Positions 13,501 through 23,500 of a stretch of DNA of 27,540 nt are shown here, piece after piece (positions within the stretch are counted from its first letter, which is position 1; each line of letters starts with the position of its first letter). The translations under genes were made by a program, and so were the position numbers. A model generated the notes under the pieces. The model did not search any database. It saw nothing but the letters and a program-made list of their open reading frames with translations, and was not told the DNA's origin. The stretch spans positions 1 to 27,540 of the forward strand of contig JAYMTF010000982.1 in NCBI GenBank assembly GCA_036897485.1. Direction: 5' to 3'. Source of the stretch: Pelargonium nanum. Its lineage: Eukaryota > Streptophyta > Magnoliopsida > Geraniales > Geraniaceae.

Positions 13501-13787
13501 CGATTCAATTATTTAGTAATTTTGCGTAATTGTTTTTACTTTGTATAACTTAGAATTTGTTGTTTGGCATTGACAAATGGCAGTTTGGTCGAGGTGACCA
13601 TGGACGTCTTGGGTATGGGTGGAAAGTAACAACAGGCCAACCAATGGAAGTTCCTATAAAGCTCCCACCTCCAGAGAACCTTAGCGACAATGAAGCTGAA
13701 GGACGTTGGATCGCCAAGCTTGTTGCTTGCGGAGGACGCCACACTCTGGCAATAGTAGAATGGAAGACTGATGAACCCAAAGAGTAG
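7593..13787 (+). CDS. RCC1-repeat (seven-bladed propeller) protein, UVR8-like family
   Basis: Eleven exons: 7593-7621, 7713-7857, 7969-8079, 8176-8236, 8692-8810, 9974-10059, 10456-10657, 11534-11587, 12728-12841, 13299-13355 and 13584-13787. They join in frame to 393 aa. The protein is almost wholly RCC1 repeats: WGSGEDGQLG, WGWNQRGTLG, WGGNEYGQCG, WGQPWPPGD, WGNNEYGQLG, WGRGEHGRLG and FGRGDHGRLG, each followed by a GGxH-type turn (GGWHCL, GGTHSV, GAFHNL, GGWHST, GGRHTL). The family builds a beta-propeller used as a guanine-nucleotide exchange or protein-binding platform. The repeats lack the GWRHT signature of the UVR8 tryptophan cluster and there is no UVR8-like C-terminal tail, so it is not the UV-B receptor. 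Length and sequence recall Arabidopsis At5g16040/At3g02510. Substrate and location are unknown. Exon 1 encodes only MAAHSAIIA plus part of a Trp. Confidence 0.95.
7634..7652. repeat. (CA)n microsatellite in RCC1-gene intron 1
   Basis: A CA run inside the 91-bp first intron (7622-7712), close to its donor. Confidence 0.8.
8371..8586. mobile_element. Stowaway-like MITE in RCC1-gene intron 4
   Basis: 216 bp bounded by TA at 8369-8370 and 8587-8588. The left end is CTCCATCCGTCCCAAAATGA; the right end read backwards is CTACCTCCGTCCCAAAATGA. Terminal inverted repeats of this form with a TA target duplication define Stowaway (Tc1/Mariner-type) elements. There is no coding capacity. Confidence 0.88.
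8811..9973 (+). other. RCC1-gene intron 5 (1.16 kb)
   Basis: The longest intron of this gene, bounded by CAG|GTAATT and TTTTACAG. I see no embedded gene or recognisable element; the short ORFs in it have no family character. Confidence 0.6.
10123..10348. mobile_element. Stowaway-like MITE in RCC1-gene intron 6
   Basis: 226 bp between TA duplications at 10121-10122 and 10349-10350. The left end is CTCCCTCCATCCAAAAATAA; the right end read backwards is CTCCCTCCATAACAAAATGA, with GTGTCTTG following on both sides. Same family type as the 8371-8586 element, but the interior is clearly different. Confidence 0.88.
10658..11533 (+). other. RCC1-gene intron 7
   Basis: 876 bp, donor TTG|GTTTGT and acceptor GTCTAG. 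Using the TTG|GT donor keeps ...GHVL then VDIAAGGWHS, the usual family sequence. Nothing else recognised. Confidence 0.6.
11588..12727 (+). other. RCC1-gene intron 8, with a diverged ~60-bp duplication
   Basis: 1.14 kb. Around 12037-12095 and 12103-12165 two related stretches follow each other, sharing TTTATCC, an (A/T)CATGAAC core and AATTCT(T/C)(A/G)GTTC. They look like an old tandem duplication. No gene is seen. Confidence 0.45.
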
Positions 13788-14384
13788 CTTAAGACATGTT
13801 TACCAATCACAACACCTAATAATATTTGGGTTCTGGGTATTAAACTAAACCACTAGAAACTCGTCATGTATAAATTTGAACAAGCATTTTCTACGAGACT
13901 TTGTTCACTCTTTTATCCAACTTAGGACCGAAACTGTTGGCTTTATCTGAATATAGTTTTTGTTAATTGAGACTGATGCATGCAGAATATGAGAACGGGA
14001 AATGAAGACAGGACCGACTCGTTCATTCTCAGATACAACTGAGGAACTCGGGGACCTGGAAGTAGAGCTGATAATTGGGACCCGAACCTGCGTCATCCAA
14101 CCCAACCAACTTTCAGGTAGGATCTATCAGTACAATTCAGCACATTTTATGAGTAAAAATTGAAACTCAACGAAAACTCCGAGTATTTTCAGTTTGGGTT
14201 TGAGTCCAACAACTTGAACTTGAGCCCGACCCAAAACCCGATTTGACAACTCTACCCGAGAGAGAATAGCGATTATACCGGAGAAATTCTGTAAATATAA
14301 TATGCAAGGCATAGTTCCAAATATACACATATATTCCTCAAACATGACCTATAAAAATTGAAAAACGCCTTTCCATTTCCACAT
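13788..14384. other. Spacer between convergent RCC1 and rhomboid genes
   Basis: About 600 bp shared by the two 3' UTRs. Apart from the hAT-like MITE at 14063-14254 I see nothing gene-like; the small ORFs on the minus strand overlap the element and the rhomboid 3' end. Confidence 0.6.
14063..14254. mobile_element. hAT-like MITE between convergent genes
   Basis: 192 bp. The left end TAGAGCTGATAATTGGGACC pairs with the right end read backwards, TAGAGTTGTCAAATCGGGTT. Flanking 8-mers CCTGGAAG (14055-14062) and CCCGAGAG (14255-14262) agree at 5 of 8 places, consistent with the 8-bp target duplication of hAT elements after decay. GGGTCGGG-type motifs near the ends are typical of plant hAT MITEs. 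No coding capacity. Confidence 0.5.
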
Positions 14385-17300
14385 CTATATATAGTAGTTG
14401 GATTCAAGGGAAGCAACTGGAGGCTCGGTGAAAAGTAGTAGGGAGCCCAAAACAAGAACAAATAGCATAAACACAAGCAGTGACTTCCAAGGATTGGCGG
14501 ATCGCTTTACAAGTGTGATTCCATCTTCTTGACCAGTTCTTGAAGATGATGCATTGTCGAGTTGTAGCGTCGGGCACGTGAAAAACCCGTATGCTACACC
14601 AACAAAAGCTGCTCCGAGGTGTGCCCTGCCACCGTTACAGATTCAAAACACCAAGGTTTCAGAACTGATGAATTAATACAACGTTGGAAATTCACAAAAA
14701 AAAAAAAAAAAAAAAAAAAACATGAATAATGCCAGTCATCCAGGGGTTGGGACCAAAGCTGCTTAATACAAAGCTAAGGGAATAAATTATTGAACAAATA
14801 TGTAAAATCATGCAGCTCAAATTCAAGTAGAAGTGAATTACCAGTCGTCAATGGGACCAAAAGTGCTCAATACGAAGCTTAGAGCTGTAGTAGTAATCGC
14901 CTTCTGGAACATACTCTCAGAAACATCCTTTCCAGTTACATCTTTGTTTTGGATTTGGTATGTGAGCCAAGCCCCAATTATAGCAAAAATGGGTCCCTGT
15001 GAATGCGTAATACACCTTTTTAAATATATGAGTTGGGATGGATCAAATCAGAGCTTATGACTAAGTTTACCGCTATACACAATAGAGTTGGAACATGTTT
15101 AATGCACTAGTACAGCATCACTAAATTGGTGATATGAGGTAAACAGACATTCTATAACATAATCTAACACAAAGAATGAAAAGAATGTACTGAAAAGTAG
15201 AGAAAAATAGGGTCATGCTACTTACAGTCCCACCAACAGTTGGCTCAGGCGTGTGCAGAAAACTTGTCAAGTTGCCGGAAATTCCCCCAAGCAAGTATAT
15301 CAATAAAAAGGTAAATGATCCGTAACTTCTGCAAACTTGAGGTGAAAATGTAAGCAGTGCCCAACTGCTGAGAGCTACATGAAGAAATCCAGAGTGCTGC
15401 ATGTACCACAAAATTTAGAAAGGTGGCATATTTGGATACAAATCTTAATAAATCAAGTTAGAGCATGTTGAATTTCCTATGCCAATGAAGTCAATGGTTT
15501 ATACACTGCAACGTTCACATAACACTTTCAATAAATTCAATAAATATATTCTATGCTTCATATTGTGTGGGGCTTGATTCATAACAACTCAATTCCAATG
15601 GACAGACTTGTGTTTTATCATAATGATAATTTAAATTTTAAAGAATGCCTAAAAGCCCTGTAGTCCTCCTTCAAAAAACAGAAAAAAGCCTTATAACCCA
15701 ACATACACTTGTACTCACTTAGTAGTCTAAACTACTTTAAGCTCTCACAAATGAAATATAAGTATAATGGAAACACGAACCAAGTTGTCAATCTTGTACC
15801 AGAAACATTGGTGTTAGTAGCCTCCACCATTCTCCAACTAGGATCAAGTCATTAATCTTTGCTCCATATAATAATGGAATTGAAAAGAGTTGAGAATCTG
15901 AAGTCTTAATTGGACTTGCAATTTCAAAGAGGTAAACTGCAATGTTCACAGAAACTAATATACTTCTGCACCCCACAAATAGTATGCATCAGAGAAGGTG
16001 AATTTTGACCAAGAGAAGCCACTAGAACATGCCAGTAAAAATCCATCAAGAGACCAGGAACTTACATTGTGTAGAGATCAGAGGTTTCTTCAGAAAACTG
16101 TGTAACTTGGGAATTCCCTGGATCACTCTCACCCTCCTTACTTCTGAATGCCAAGTAGCTTCTGACTTTTTCTTTATCAACTTGTTCAGAATTTTCGCTG
16201 CCACGTAATGGTGTTTCTACTAGGAAGGTAGCTGATACATGATTTCAAAACTTTTCATCAGAAGTTAGGAAAAAAGAAGTGAACAACAGCTCCATAACAT
16301 ATTTACTGAAAATTTCAATGGAAATAAATATTAGTTACAGAAAGAAATGAAACATTTTTACAACACATCCTAAGAAATTATATAAGCAAATTATTCATTG
16401 ATTTTTTATTGTGGTATCTAAGCATCTTTCTATTTTAAAACACAAGATACAAATTTATGGCAGCGACATGTTTACTCAGAACTAAGGGAGGCAAAATGAC
16501 TAACTATTCAACATTTGATGCATCAATCATCATATACTGCCACTTGAAAAAAAAAAACAGTTTAGCATATGATACTTTACATGCTAACTCCAACTGTCAT
16601 ACCTTGAGCTTTTTTATCTCAGGACTCAGGAACTCACCCCTTCTAACAAGTGGTCTCAAGTCACTTAGTATGCTTCTGTATTTTGGAACATCCTAACTTC
16701 AGCATTCCGAGTATGCTTTTAATGAGCAAACCAGTATTTAGTAGTTTGATACTTTCCAAGAGAATATTCGTTTTGCTCTCACATTTAGACTACATATTTT
16801 GCATAGCTGTTGATGAGGTGATCTCGCTAGAAAATAAAAAGGTTATTTGAATTGCATGGGTTGAGTAAGAATGTTTTTAACTACGGAAATGAGAAATACG
16901 TATGCTTAAAAAACACATGTAATACATGCACCTATAAGGACTGACTCATGTCTGCAACTCAGACTGATGAGTGTCTAGGGTCCACCATATTTTACATTTT
17001 TAAAAGTTTTTTTATTTTTATTTTTACTGTTGTGTTCATTTTAACTCACCTACATATTTCTGCAACCACCCTACCATTTTGTTGCTAGCTACCGACAAAC
17101 ACATGTTACACATGTCAATTCCTTCTCATTTAACTATTGCACACTTAAGTACAGTCAAGTAATAAAACATTATAGAAAAGGTGTCCACAATAATTTGCAG
17201 TAGATGTCTTGTAAAGCACTGGAATCTGAATTTTAATCTTTCTTATACACAAGAACTAAGAAAAAAAATCTGCCGATTAAGAAAAAAAACTCATCATATC

Positions 17301-17865
17301 AATACAAGTAATTTCCCTTTAGAAGTATTGGTTTTGTAGAGCATGTTCAAGTAAAGTTTGAGTTTCTAATAGAGTTACCTTTATTGACTTTTTCAAGATA
17401 AGCCTCCACAGACTCCAGCCCTTTCTTTGATTTGAATTGCCCACTTCTATCAACTACATCAGCCATCTTGATGGAAGAATTTGAAGAATGCTGATTTCCT
17501 TCATCTTGGAGTTTCTTAAAATAAGAATCCAACGATCCTAGTTGCTTCTCAGTAGAACTAGACTCCAAGGCATACCAGACACTGCTCAGGTTCTCTCTCT
17601 GCATAGCATTTTTTGAATAAAGGGTTCTCGAATGACATTCCTTATCGTATTCCCTCTTTAGCGAAGGTGCCCTGTCCAAGGTCATATAAAACAAAGAGCC
17701 TCTAACATGATCCTGTACCCCACACATAAACCCGGCTCTTTTCTTATCTGGACTGGCAGTACTATAGTTATACACAGAACCTTTGTCGCTCCGTCTTATT
17801 AGATTTTGCATTGGAAGAGTTTGTTCCATATAAGACATTTTGTAGCATACTGGAACCACAGCCAT
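14385..17865 (-). CDS. RBL9: RHOMBOID-like protein 9 type, probably plastid, likely proteolytically inactive
   Basis: Six coding exons: 17865-17379, 16219-16066, 15965-15800, 15396-15226, 14996-14842 and 14625-14385. They join in frame to 457 aa. Residues 1-210 are a soluble, Ser/Lys-rich region starting MAVVPVCYKMSYMEQ, which may include a transit peptide. The rest is a rhomboid fold: SVNIAVYLFEIA, then WWRLLTPMFLHSGFLH, IYLLGGISGNL, TVGGTGPIFAIIGAW, DDWAHLGAAFVG, then an added C-terminal helix LLVFMLFVLVLGSLLLF. By alignment with GlpG, the catalytic His is kept (His380 in WAHLG) and both His of HSGFLH are kept (270, 275). The catalytic Ser of GxSG is Thr326 (GGTG) and the oxyanion Asn is Ser279. 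A protease role is therefore doubtful, and a pseudoprotease binding membrane proteins is more likely. RBL9 is assigned from memory of the N-terminus and motifs. Confidence 0.9.
14696..14720. repeat. (A)25 homopolymer in rhomboid intron 5
   Basis: A run of 25 A lies next to the exon-like relic at 14732-14780, within the intron 14626-14841. It could be a microsatellite or a retroposition tail. Confidence 0.8.
14732..14780 (-). pseudogene. Relic duplicate of rhomboid exon 5 end, inside the next intron
   Basis: On the minus strand this reads CTTTGTATTAAGCAGCTTTG then GTCCC...GATGACTGGCATT. It parallels the true exon 5 end (CTTCGTATTGAGCACTTTTG then GTCCCATTGACGACTGGTAA, 14885-14842). The relic has six extra bases and GC in place of the GT donor. 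TTCCCTTAG just before it would make a usable acceptor. It looks like a short tandem exon duplication that has decayed; use as an alternative exon cannot be excluded. Confidence 0.6.
16911..17120. repeat. Dispersed repeat family X, copy 2 (rhomboid intron 1)
   Basis: About 210 bp matching 2089-2280 in block order: AAACACATGT left edge, GACTCATGTC, GAGTGTCTAGGGTCCACCAT, T-rich run, CCTACCATTTTGTTGCTAGC, and ACACATGTTACACATGTCAA at the right. Left ACACATGTAATACATG and right CATGTTACACATGT could be decayed inverted ends, suggesting a MITE-like element. Confidence 0.5.
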
Positions 17866-17871
17866 GTTAGC

Positions 17872-18556
17872 CTGAAATAAGAAAAATATGTATAAGCCCG
17901 TTCTCAGCGATAGTTTATTCCCGTTAATCGACTTGATAAGTACATTCCTAATTATTGAAGTATGAAAAAGTTGTGCACTGAAACCTTTGGAATTGCTTAT
18001 CCAATTCTATGACAACCTTAATTTTTCTCAAAATAGAAACAACAACGCTCATTTTGGACAAAATGAGTAATTCTCATTACAACAAAATAAAAGAGACCTA
18101 TTTGGGAACAAACATGCACGTTTTGACTCGTAAAACCATATACTCCTGTCAGATTCAGCTGCACTTCAATCAAGATTCCCAACTTCAAAATTTTCCACCA
18201 CCAACTAAATCAAACTCTAGCCAACAAATTGATTCAGAGCATAAGAAGAATAAAGCTTATTTATTTGAAGGCCAAACAAAAATCCAAATGGATAGTTAAT
18301 TCAGCAAGAACTGATGCAAGCATTTCATCAAACACCTTACGTTCATTCCATTTCCCGCTCACTAAACTCAATTGTCACATCATTCGTTACCTCGTACAAA
18401 ACCGAAACAACACATACCATGATAATAAGTAATGTAGCTCATTTCTTGATGCCAACAAAAACGAAAAAAAAAAGGAAAAAAACATGTGTTTTGGTTCCCC
18501 AAGAAACACATGTAGAGAGAGTACTAGGGCAAGTAGGTCAGCGGTTAATTACGTAC
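17872..18556 (-). other. Leader (5' UTR) intron of the rhomboid gene
   Basis: On the minus strand, a donor AAACG|GTACGT at 18556 and an acceptor TTATTTCAG ending at 17872 place a 685-bp intron six bases upstream of the start codon. Transcription would begin above 18557. A stretch near 18018-18070 resembles a decayed Stowaway end (AAAATAGAAAC...GCTCATTTTGGACAAAATGA). No transcript evidence. Confidence 0.5.
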
Positions 18557-18907
18557 CGTTTGGAGAAGAAGAGACAGTAACGAAAAACGGTGCAAGAAAC
18601 AAAATGGATGTGTAGAGAAGAGAGAGAGGTGTTCATGGTACATGAATTATTGGAAAGAAGGATAGAGTTTGGAGACGAAAAGGACTGCACAAATGGGTAC
18701 GCACGAAATCTGGAGAGTCCAGTCTGGGATCGAATCTTATCTCAATTTGGCCACTTCGATGCAACCACGTATGGCTCAGACCTTAGAATCTTATTCACAT
18801 CACCATCTCCAACAAAACTATGTGTAAATGATAATTATGGTAAATTATGTTAATTTCATTTGTCATTGTGTATCGGCTGAGTTCGAGCCATTAACTTCAT
18901 TTATGCG

Positions 18908-19133
18908 TGTTGGAATATAATATTAAAAGAATAAATGAAGACTTCAACCACAAGCTTAAGCTTTTAGTTGAGTTGGTTCTCTAACATTATATCAGAGCCT
19001 GAGGTCACACCCGCAAAAAGTTAAAATCGGAAATGAGCTCTTATGTATATCTCTCCGGTCCACTTGCAAAGCCATAACGAGCTTGGTACTTCAACTTTAA
19101 GCTTGAGTTTTTAGTTGAGTTGGTTCTCTAACA
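18908..19133 (+). mobile_element. Fossil of a small LTR-type element (TRIM-like)
   Basis: A 79-bp block, 18908-18986, starts TGTTGGAATATAAT and ends CTCTAACA, the TG...CA form of a long terminal repeat. It is followed at once by ATATCAGAGCC (18989-18999), which resembles the initiator-Met tRNA primer-binding site TGGTATCAGAGC. A second partial copy of the LTR 3' part, sharing TTAGTTGAGTTGGTTCTCTA, ends at 19133. No coding region lies between, so it fits a terminal-repeat retrotransposon in miniature or a deleted Copia-like element. It is clearly broken and old. Confidence 0.5.
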
Positions 19134-19496
19134 ACGAGACTTCAGAGTTCAACTTACTACATATCCATATTTGTTTCTTTCCTTGCCTTCCTATCGATTC
19201 TAAAAAAAAAATGGGTAGAGATTACTATTTCTTCTTTTACAAACAAAATTTTGGCACTGAGAAGACGGTCAAGCATAACATGTTTTATGTCCGCAATAGG
19301 AGCCCTGAAGTCCACTCTATTACGCTGCTGGATATGATTCTGTACAAAGACATAGAATCAATTAGAATACATACATTTTTCATATGATATTGTAAAATAA
19401 ATTTGCATGGTGATAAAACAACTTTTTTCTCTTAATTGAAAGCACTTGTTGAGTTTATTGGATAGCAAAATCGTCCTCTGAAGATCCCTTTGTCTT

Positions 19497-19552
19497 TTAG
19501 TTCTCATTTGATCTCTGCTCCATGGACTGAAAAGGACCCATCGAGAGCTGAA
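19497..19552 (-). pseudogene. Unidentified exon-like segment B, possible 3' partner of A
   Basis: Begins after a TTTTTTGAAG acceptor and reads (V)QLSMGPFQSMEQRSNEN, then TAA. Its phase fits the donor of segment A, giving ...QHQELFA-VQLSMGPFQ. Short and unsupported by homology; the pairing is my inference. Confidence 0.2.
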
Positions 19553-19943
19553 CTTCAAAAAAGGAAAATGAAGTCCTAAATATTTTTGTTTTTACTTCAA
19601 ATGATCAAGAATAATCATTTTTCACAGGACCTCGAGGAAACTAAGCGCCTTAAACAAATTGACCCACGAAACATTTGATCAACTGTAGTCTATTAATAAA
19701 GCAATTTTTCTTTGCCATGATCATGATCTTGAATCTTGAGCCACTCATAGTTTTTCCTCTCTTTTATTTTCATGTCAATGCTTAAAGATTGAATGATAAC
19801 GATTTCCAAAAGTATATAATGTTGATGCTGATAGCTATGCTAAGACAATCATGTTAATTATAGCGTTGAAGGAATGTTCGGTTTCTGTAAAAATAATCAA
19901 GTTTTCATTTGAAGCAAGATATGGAGGAGAGTTTTGCTATTAC

Positions 19944-20044
19944 CAGCAAAGAGTTCTTGATGTTGTTGAAGCAATTGCACTGCCATGATCTTTGATATAT
20001 CTCGCCTTTTCGCGGAGCGAATTTCAGCATCCGGCCTGAAAGAT
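19944..20044 (-). pseudogene. Unidentified exon-like segment A
   Basis: A 101-base open stretch on the minus strand reads SFRPDAEIRSAKRRDISKIM then AVQLLQQHQELFA. It is bounded by a TTTTGCAG acceptor (a TTTCAG alternative lies nine bases in) and a GCTG|GTAATA donor. The composition, rich in charged residues and Gln, looks coding, unlike its surroundings. I do not recognise the family. No matching upstream exon was found between here and the IQD stop, so it may be a gene fragment or a minor transcript. Confidence 0.3.
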
Positions 20045-20503
20045 CTGCAAAACATATGCATATCAGTATTTATACATGAAATGGTAGGGAAAAGAATGTG
20101 AGTTATACGTGAAATCCAGAGCAAATACCAATCACAAGGAGACAAATCGAATCATAATGTAGCTACTCCGATAAGAAGAACACGATAGTTCACAACAAAT
20201 TTCGATTCTACTTCATATTTGATGTAACACGCATATATAACAAGTCATGTCTCTGCATAAGCACTTACATATAACAAATAATATTACAAAAAAGACAGAA
20301 ACCGAACAATTCTTCAACAGAGAAACTGCATGGAATGACCATTCTTGCAGAAATGCTCGTTCCATTCTTGTGCACCAAATGTAATGCATACTCGGGAATT
20401 TCCAACCTGAAATTCTTTGAACTTGTGTTCAACTAGATCATTTTCAGAATCACACACGACAACGAGTGGTTGAATTCATGGAAACAAAACACATAACCTT
20501 TAT

Positions 20504-23500
20504 CTAACCAAAGCTCCTTATCTGCCGTTGGTTCCTTGCCCAATCAAATCTACCCGACTGCGTTGGAGGGTACAGATCATTGCACAAATTAGCCAAATGA
20601 TCAGAATCCACACTGCTTCCACTAGAAAGTGCAATTGACGACTCACGAGACGAATACTTCCAAGCTTTCTGTTTAGCCTTAGTTGACTCTGCCACATTCA
20701 TGTAACTGTGACTAGATACTGTGGTTGCAGACACTGAGGATGATGAAGTGGATGCTGAGCTCTCGTCATACAATGATTCAGAACTCGGGTCTGAAGACAA
20801 GTGAGTGACTTGACAAGGTTTACGAGGTTTAGCAGAAACTTTAGTTGTGATGTTGTTCCTTTTTACTCTAACCGTGTCACCATCACTCGAACATGAACGA
20901 AACCCATCTTTACTCTGGCTCAAAGAGTCTGTTTGGATCTCTCCTCCCTTGTCCCATGGCTTCGCTGCCACCCAACGATCCAACCAGCTCCATCCCATGC
21001 TTTTATCATCTAGCTTGTGATGCTTCAGCGAGGAAAGCAACTTGTTTGTTCTTAAATTTGCGCTGTCATTCGATCTCAACCGCTAAAAGAAAGAAAGAAA
21101 ACAATACATGAATCGTGTAATCTTGCGAGGAATAGGGCGGGATTAATAGGTATTTACTTGCTCACTAGCAGACAATCCTTGCTGAAAATTGGAATATACA
21201 TATCATCACACACACACACACACATATATATTGCATAGTAATGACACGACTTAATGAAAGAACAAATTTCAATACCTCAGCATGCTTAACTGGATTGGTT
21301 TGGTTGGGACGTTCATTATCCGGTACTTGCTCCTCTGTCCTCACACATTGAGCCCTGACTCGAGACTGAGCGCGTAGAAGAGCCTGCATGCACTTCAGTG
21401 TAACAGCAGCTTGCTTTCTAATCTTGCAGCCACGAAATATAGCTTGAAGCCTCACCACTGCCTTCAAGGCCCTCAAAGCTCTTCTGGACTGCATTTCAAA
21501 AGCATTGATCATGAGCCAAGAAACAAACTTCGAACAATTTAGTTTCATACATGTTATGTTCCACCCCCAGCTTATGAGCAACATTACTAAGAGGAAATAG
21601 TTTTTTTGGGTACAATAGAAAATGAAGAAGAATCAAACAATCACACAAGATTTAACAGCCACGCTTCTCTTCTTATCAGAAGCCTCTTTTCTGAAGTTAC
21701 GTAAGGGTTTACAATACATGTAGTATTTATAAAGGAAGACAAAAACAAAAATGGGTCTATGGGGCTGGGACTGGACCTCGAACCAAAGTTTTCATCTGGC
21801 AAGATCCCCACCAAGGCGATGTGCCCTTGGACTCCCATTAGCAACTCAATCGATAATCCATCAAGGGAACACATCAGACTCCACATACTCAACATAGTTA
21901 TCATCCAATGCTTAGAAAGAGTGAGGAATGCAAGAAATCATAATGCATTAATGCCCGGAATTCATGAAGCAACTCAAATTATACTCAACAAAGCAAAATA
22001 GTCACATATTAGGCCTTAATGAAGAGACTATTATAATTTTAGTATTCAACATTCCCATAAAACAAACAATGTAAGATTATTTTCCCAGCAACCAAACAAG
22101 CCCTACTGGTCAAGTTTATCCAAATACAAATAACATTTAAAATTTATAGCTTCGAGGAAATATCCATCAAAGAACAAAAACGGTATGATGCTAGCTCTAT
22201 GATTTCCCAAATAACAGTTAGTTGAATCTACCCTTCAACTAAAAACGTACCTTTAATCATCTACGGCTAAAACTCATCTTCCAAGAATAGAGAGCAACCT
22301 GAGTTTACAGACCCAATTCATAGCGCATTACATAAAGGGTAGTATTGACAATGGTTATGGAATCAGCTCAAATCTTCCCATCAATCACCGAAAATATGAT
22401 TCCACAATAATCCGAACTAAAAACAAGCTTTAACAAACCAAAATCGTAGATCATCACGATAAGACTTGCATTGCAAAAACTCAGCTCAAATCTTCCCATC
22501 AATCATCTAAATTTTGACTACTAATAACTCCCTAAAAAAACTAACTCTAATAAACCAAAATTGTGGCTCATTATTTTAAGACATGAATAGTACAAGTATG
22601 CTAAAATCTCCCATCAATCACATTAAATTTAATTCCTCAATAACCCAAAAAGAAAACTAGCTTTAACAAGCCAAAAGTAACATTACATGAAGACTACCAT
22701 TGACAATGATTCAGCTCAAATCTTTCCATCAATCAACTAAAATACAATTCAACAACACCTAAAAATACTAGCTTTACAATACAATTTTTATGCAACCTTA
22801 AATATATCCAACCCTATAAACCACAATATGCACAAGTTCAAGTTGCAAAAGTGCAAGAGCAACGCCAAGATCCTTCGCCAACAACATCTACATAATTTTT
22901 TTCCCTATGATTCCTCTAGCTCAGGACATTAATGATTTGCATTTCAGAGATGTCAATCAGTGTCATGACCCGTTGCCCAACACAAGCAAGACAAGAATGA
23001 AGTGTATTTAGGTTTAACATAATTAATCATGTTTGTGTAGGAGAACACAGCATGCTTAATGATTGTGTCATGTTAATGTTAGATCCAATAAACACACGTA
23101 CGACTAAAGTTAACTTATGAGTCGAAACAACTAATTATTGTTATTATACATTGCTTAATTAAGTTATGCAACCTTAACAAACCCAAAGAGTCTATCATGA
23201 ATGGATTTATTTGTTCTAAAACGTGTTTGTAAGTCGTGTCATGCTAATGCAAACTCTTAAATTAAAACGTGTCAATGTCAATATGTCATGCAAGATTAGA
23301 ATTGAAGACTAAAAAAGAAAGAACCCATATACCAGAAATGCCCGAAAGGCAGTTTGGATCCGGATCGCAGCCCATTCCTGCTTGATCACCATGAAATCTT
23401 TAGGAGGAGCTCGGATCACAGCCGCCACAGCTGCATTGAACAAGTAATCGGACGCCTCATACGCCGCCACGTGTCCCCTATTCACGCCCTTCTCCGACGA

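Larger units (their letters stand above)
18600..20503. other. Intergenic spacer between the rhomboid and IQD genes
   Basis: Contains the rhomboid promoter (about 18600-18870), the LTR-type fossil at 18908-19133, two exon-like pieces on the minus strand listed separately, and about 0.4 kb at the right that should be the IQD 3' UTR. The plus-strand ORF 18590-18853 has no family character. Confidence 0.55.

Noticed and set aside
7593-13787. RCC1-repeat gene as the UV-B receptor UVR8
   Set aside because: It lacks the GWRHT tryptophan motifs and UVR8 C-terminal region; the gene belongs to the At5g16040-like branch.
18590-18853. Plus-strand 87-codon ORF as a gene
   Set aside because: Lies in the rhomboid promoter and leader area, with no recognisable domain and no splice or promoter context.
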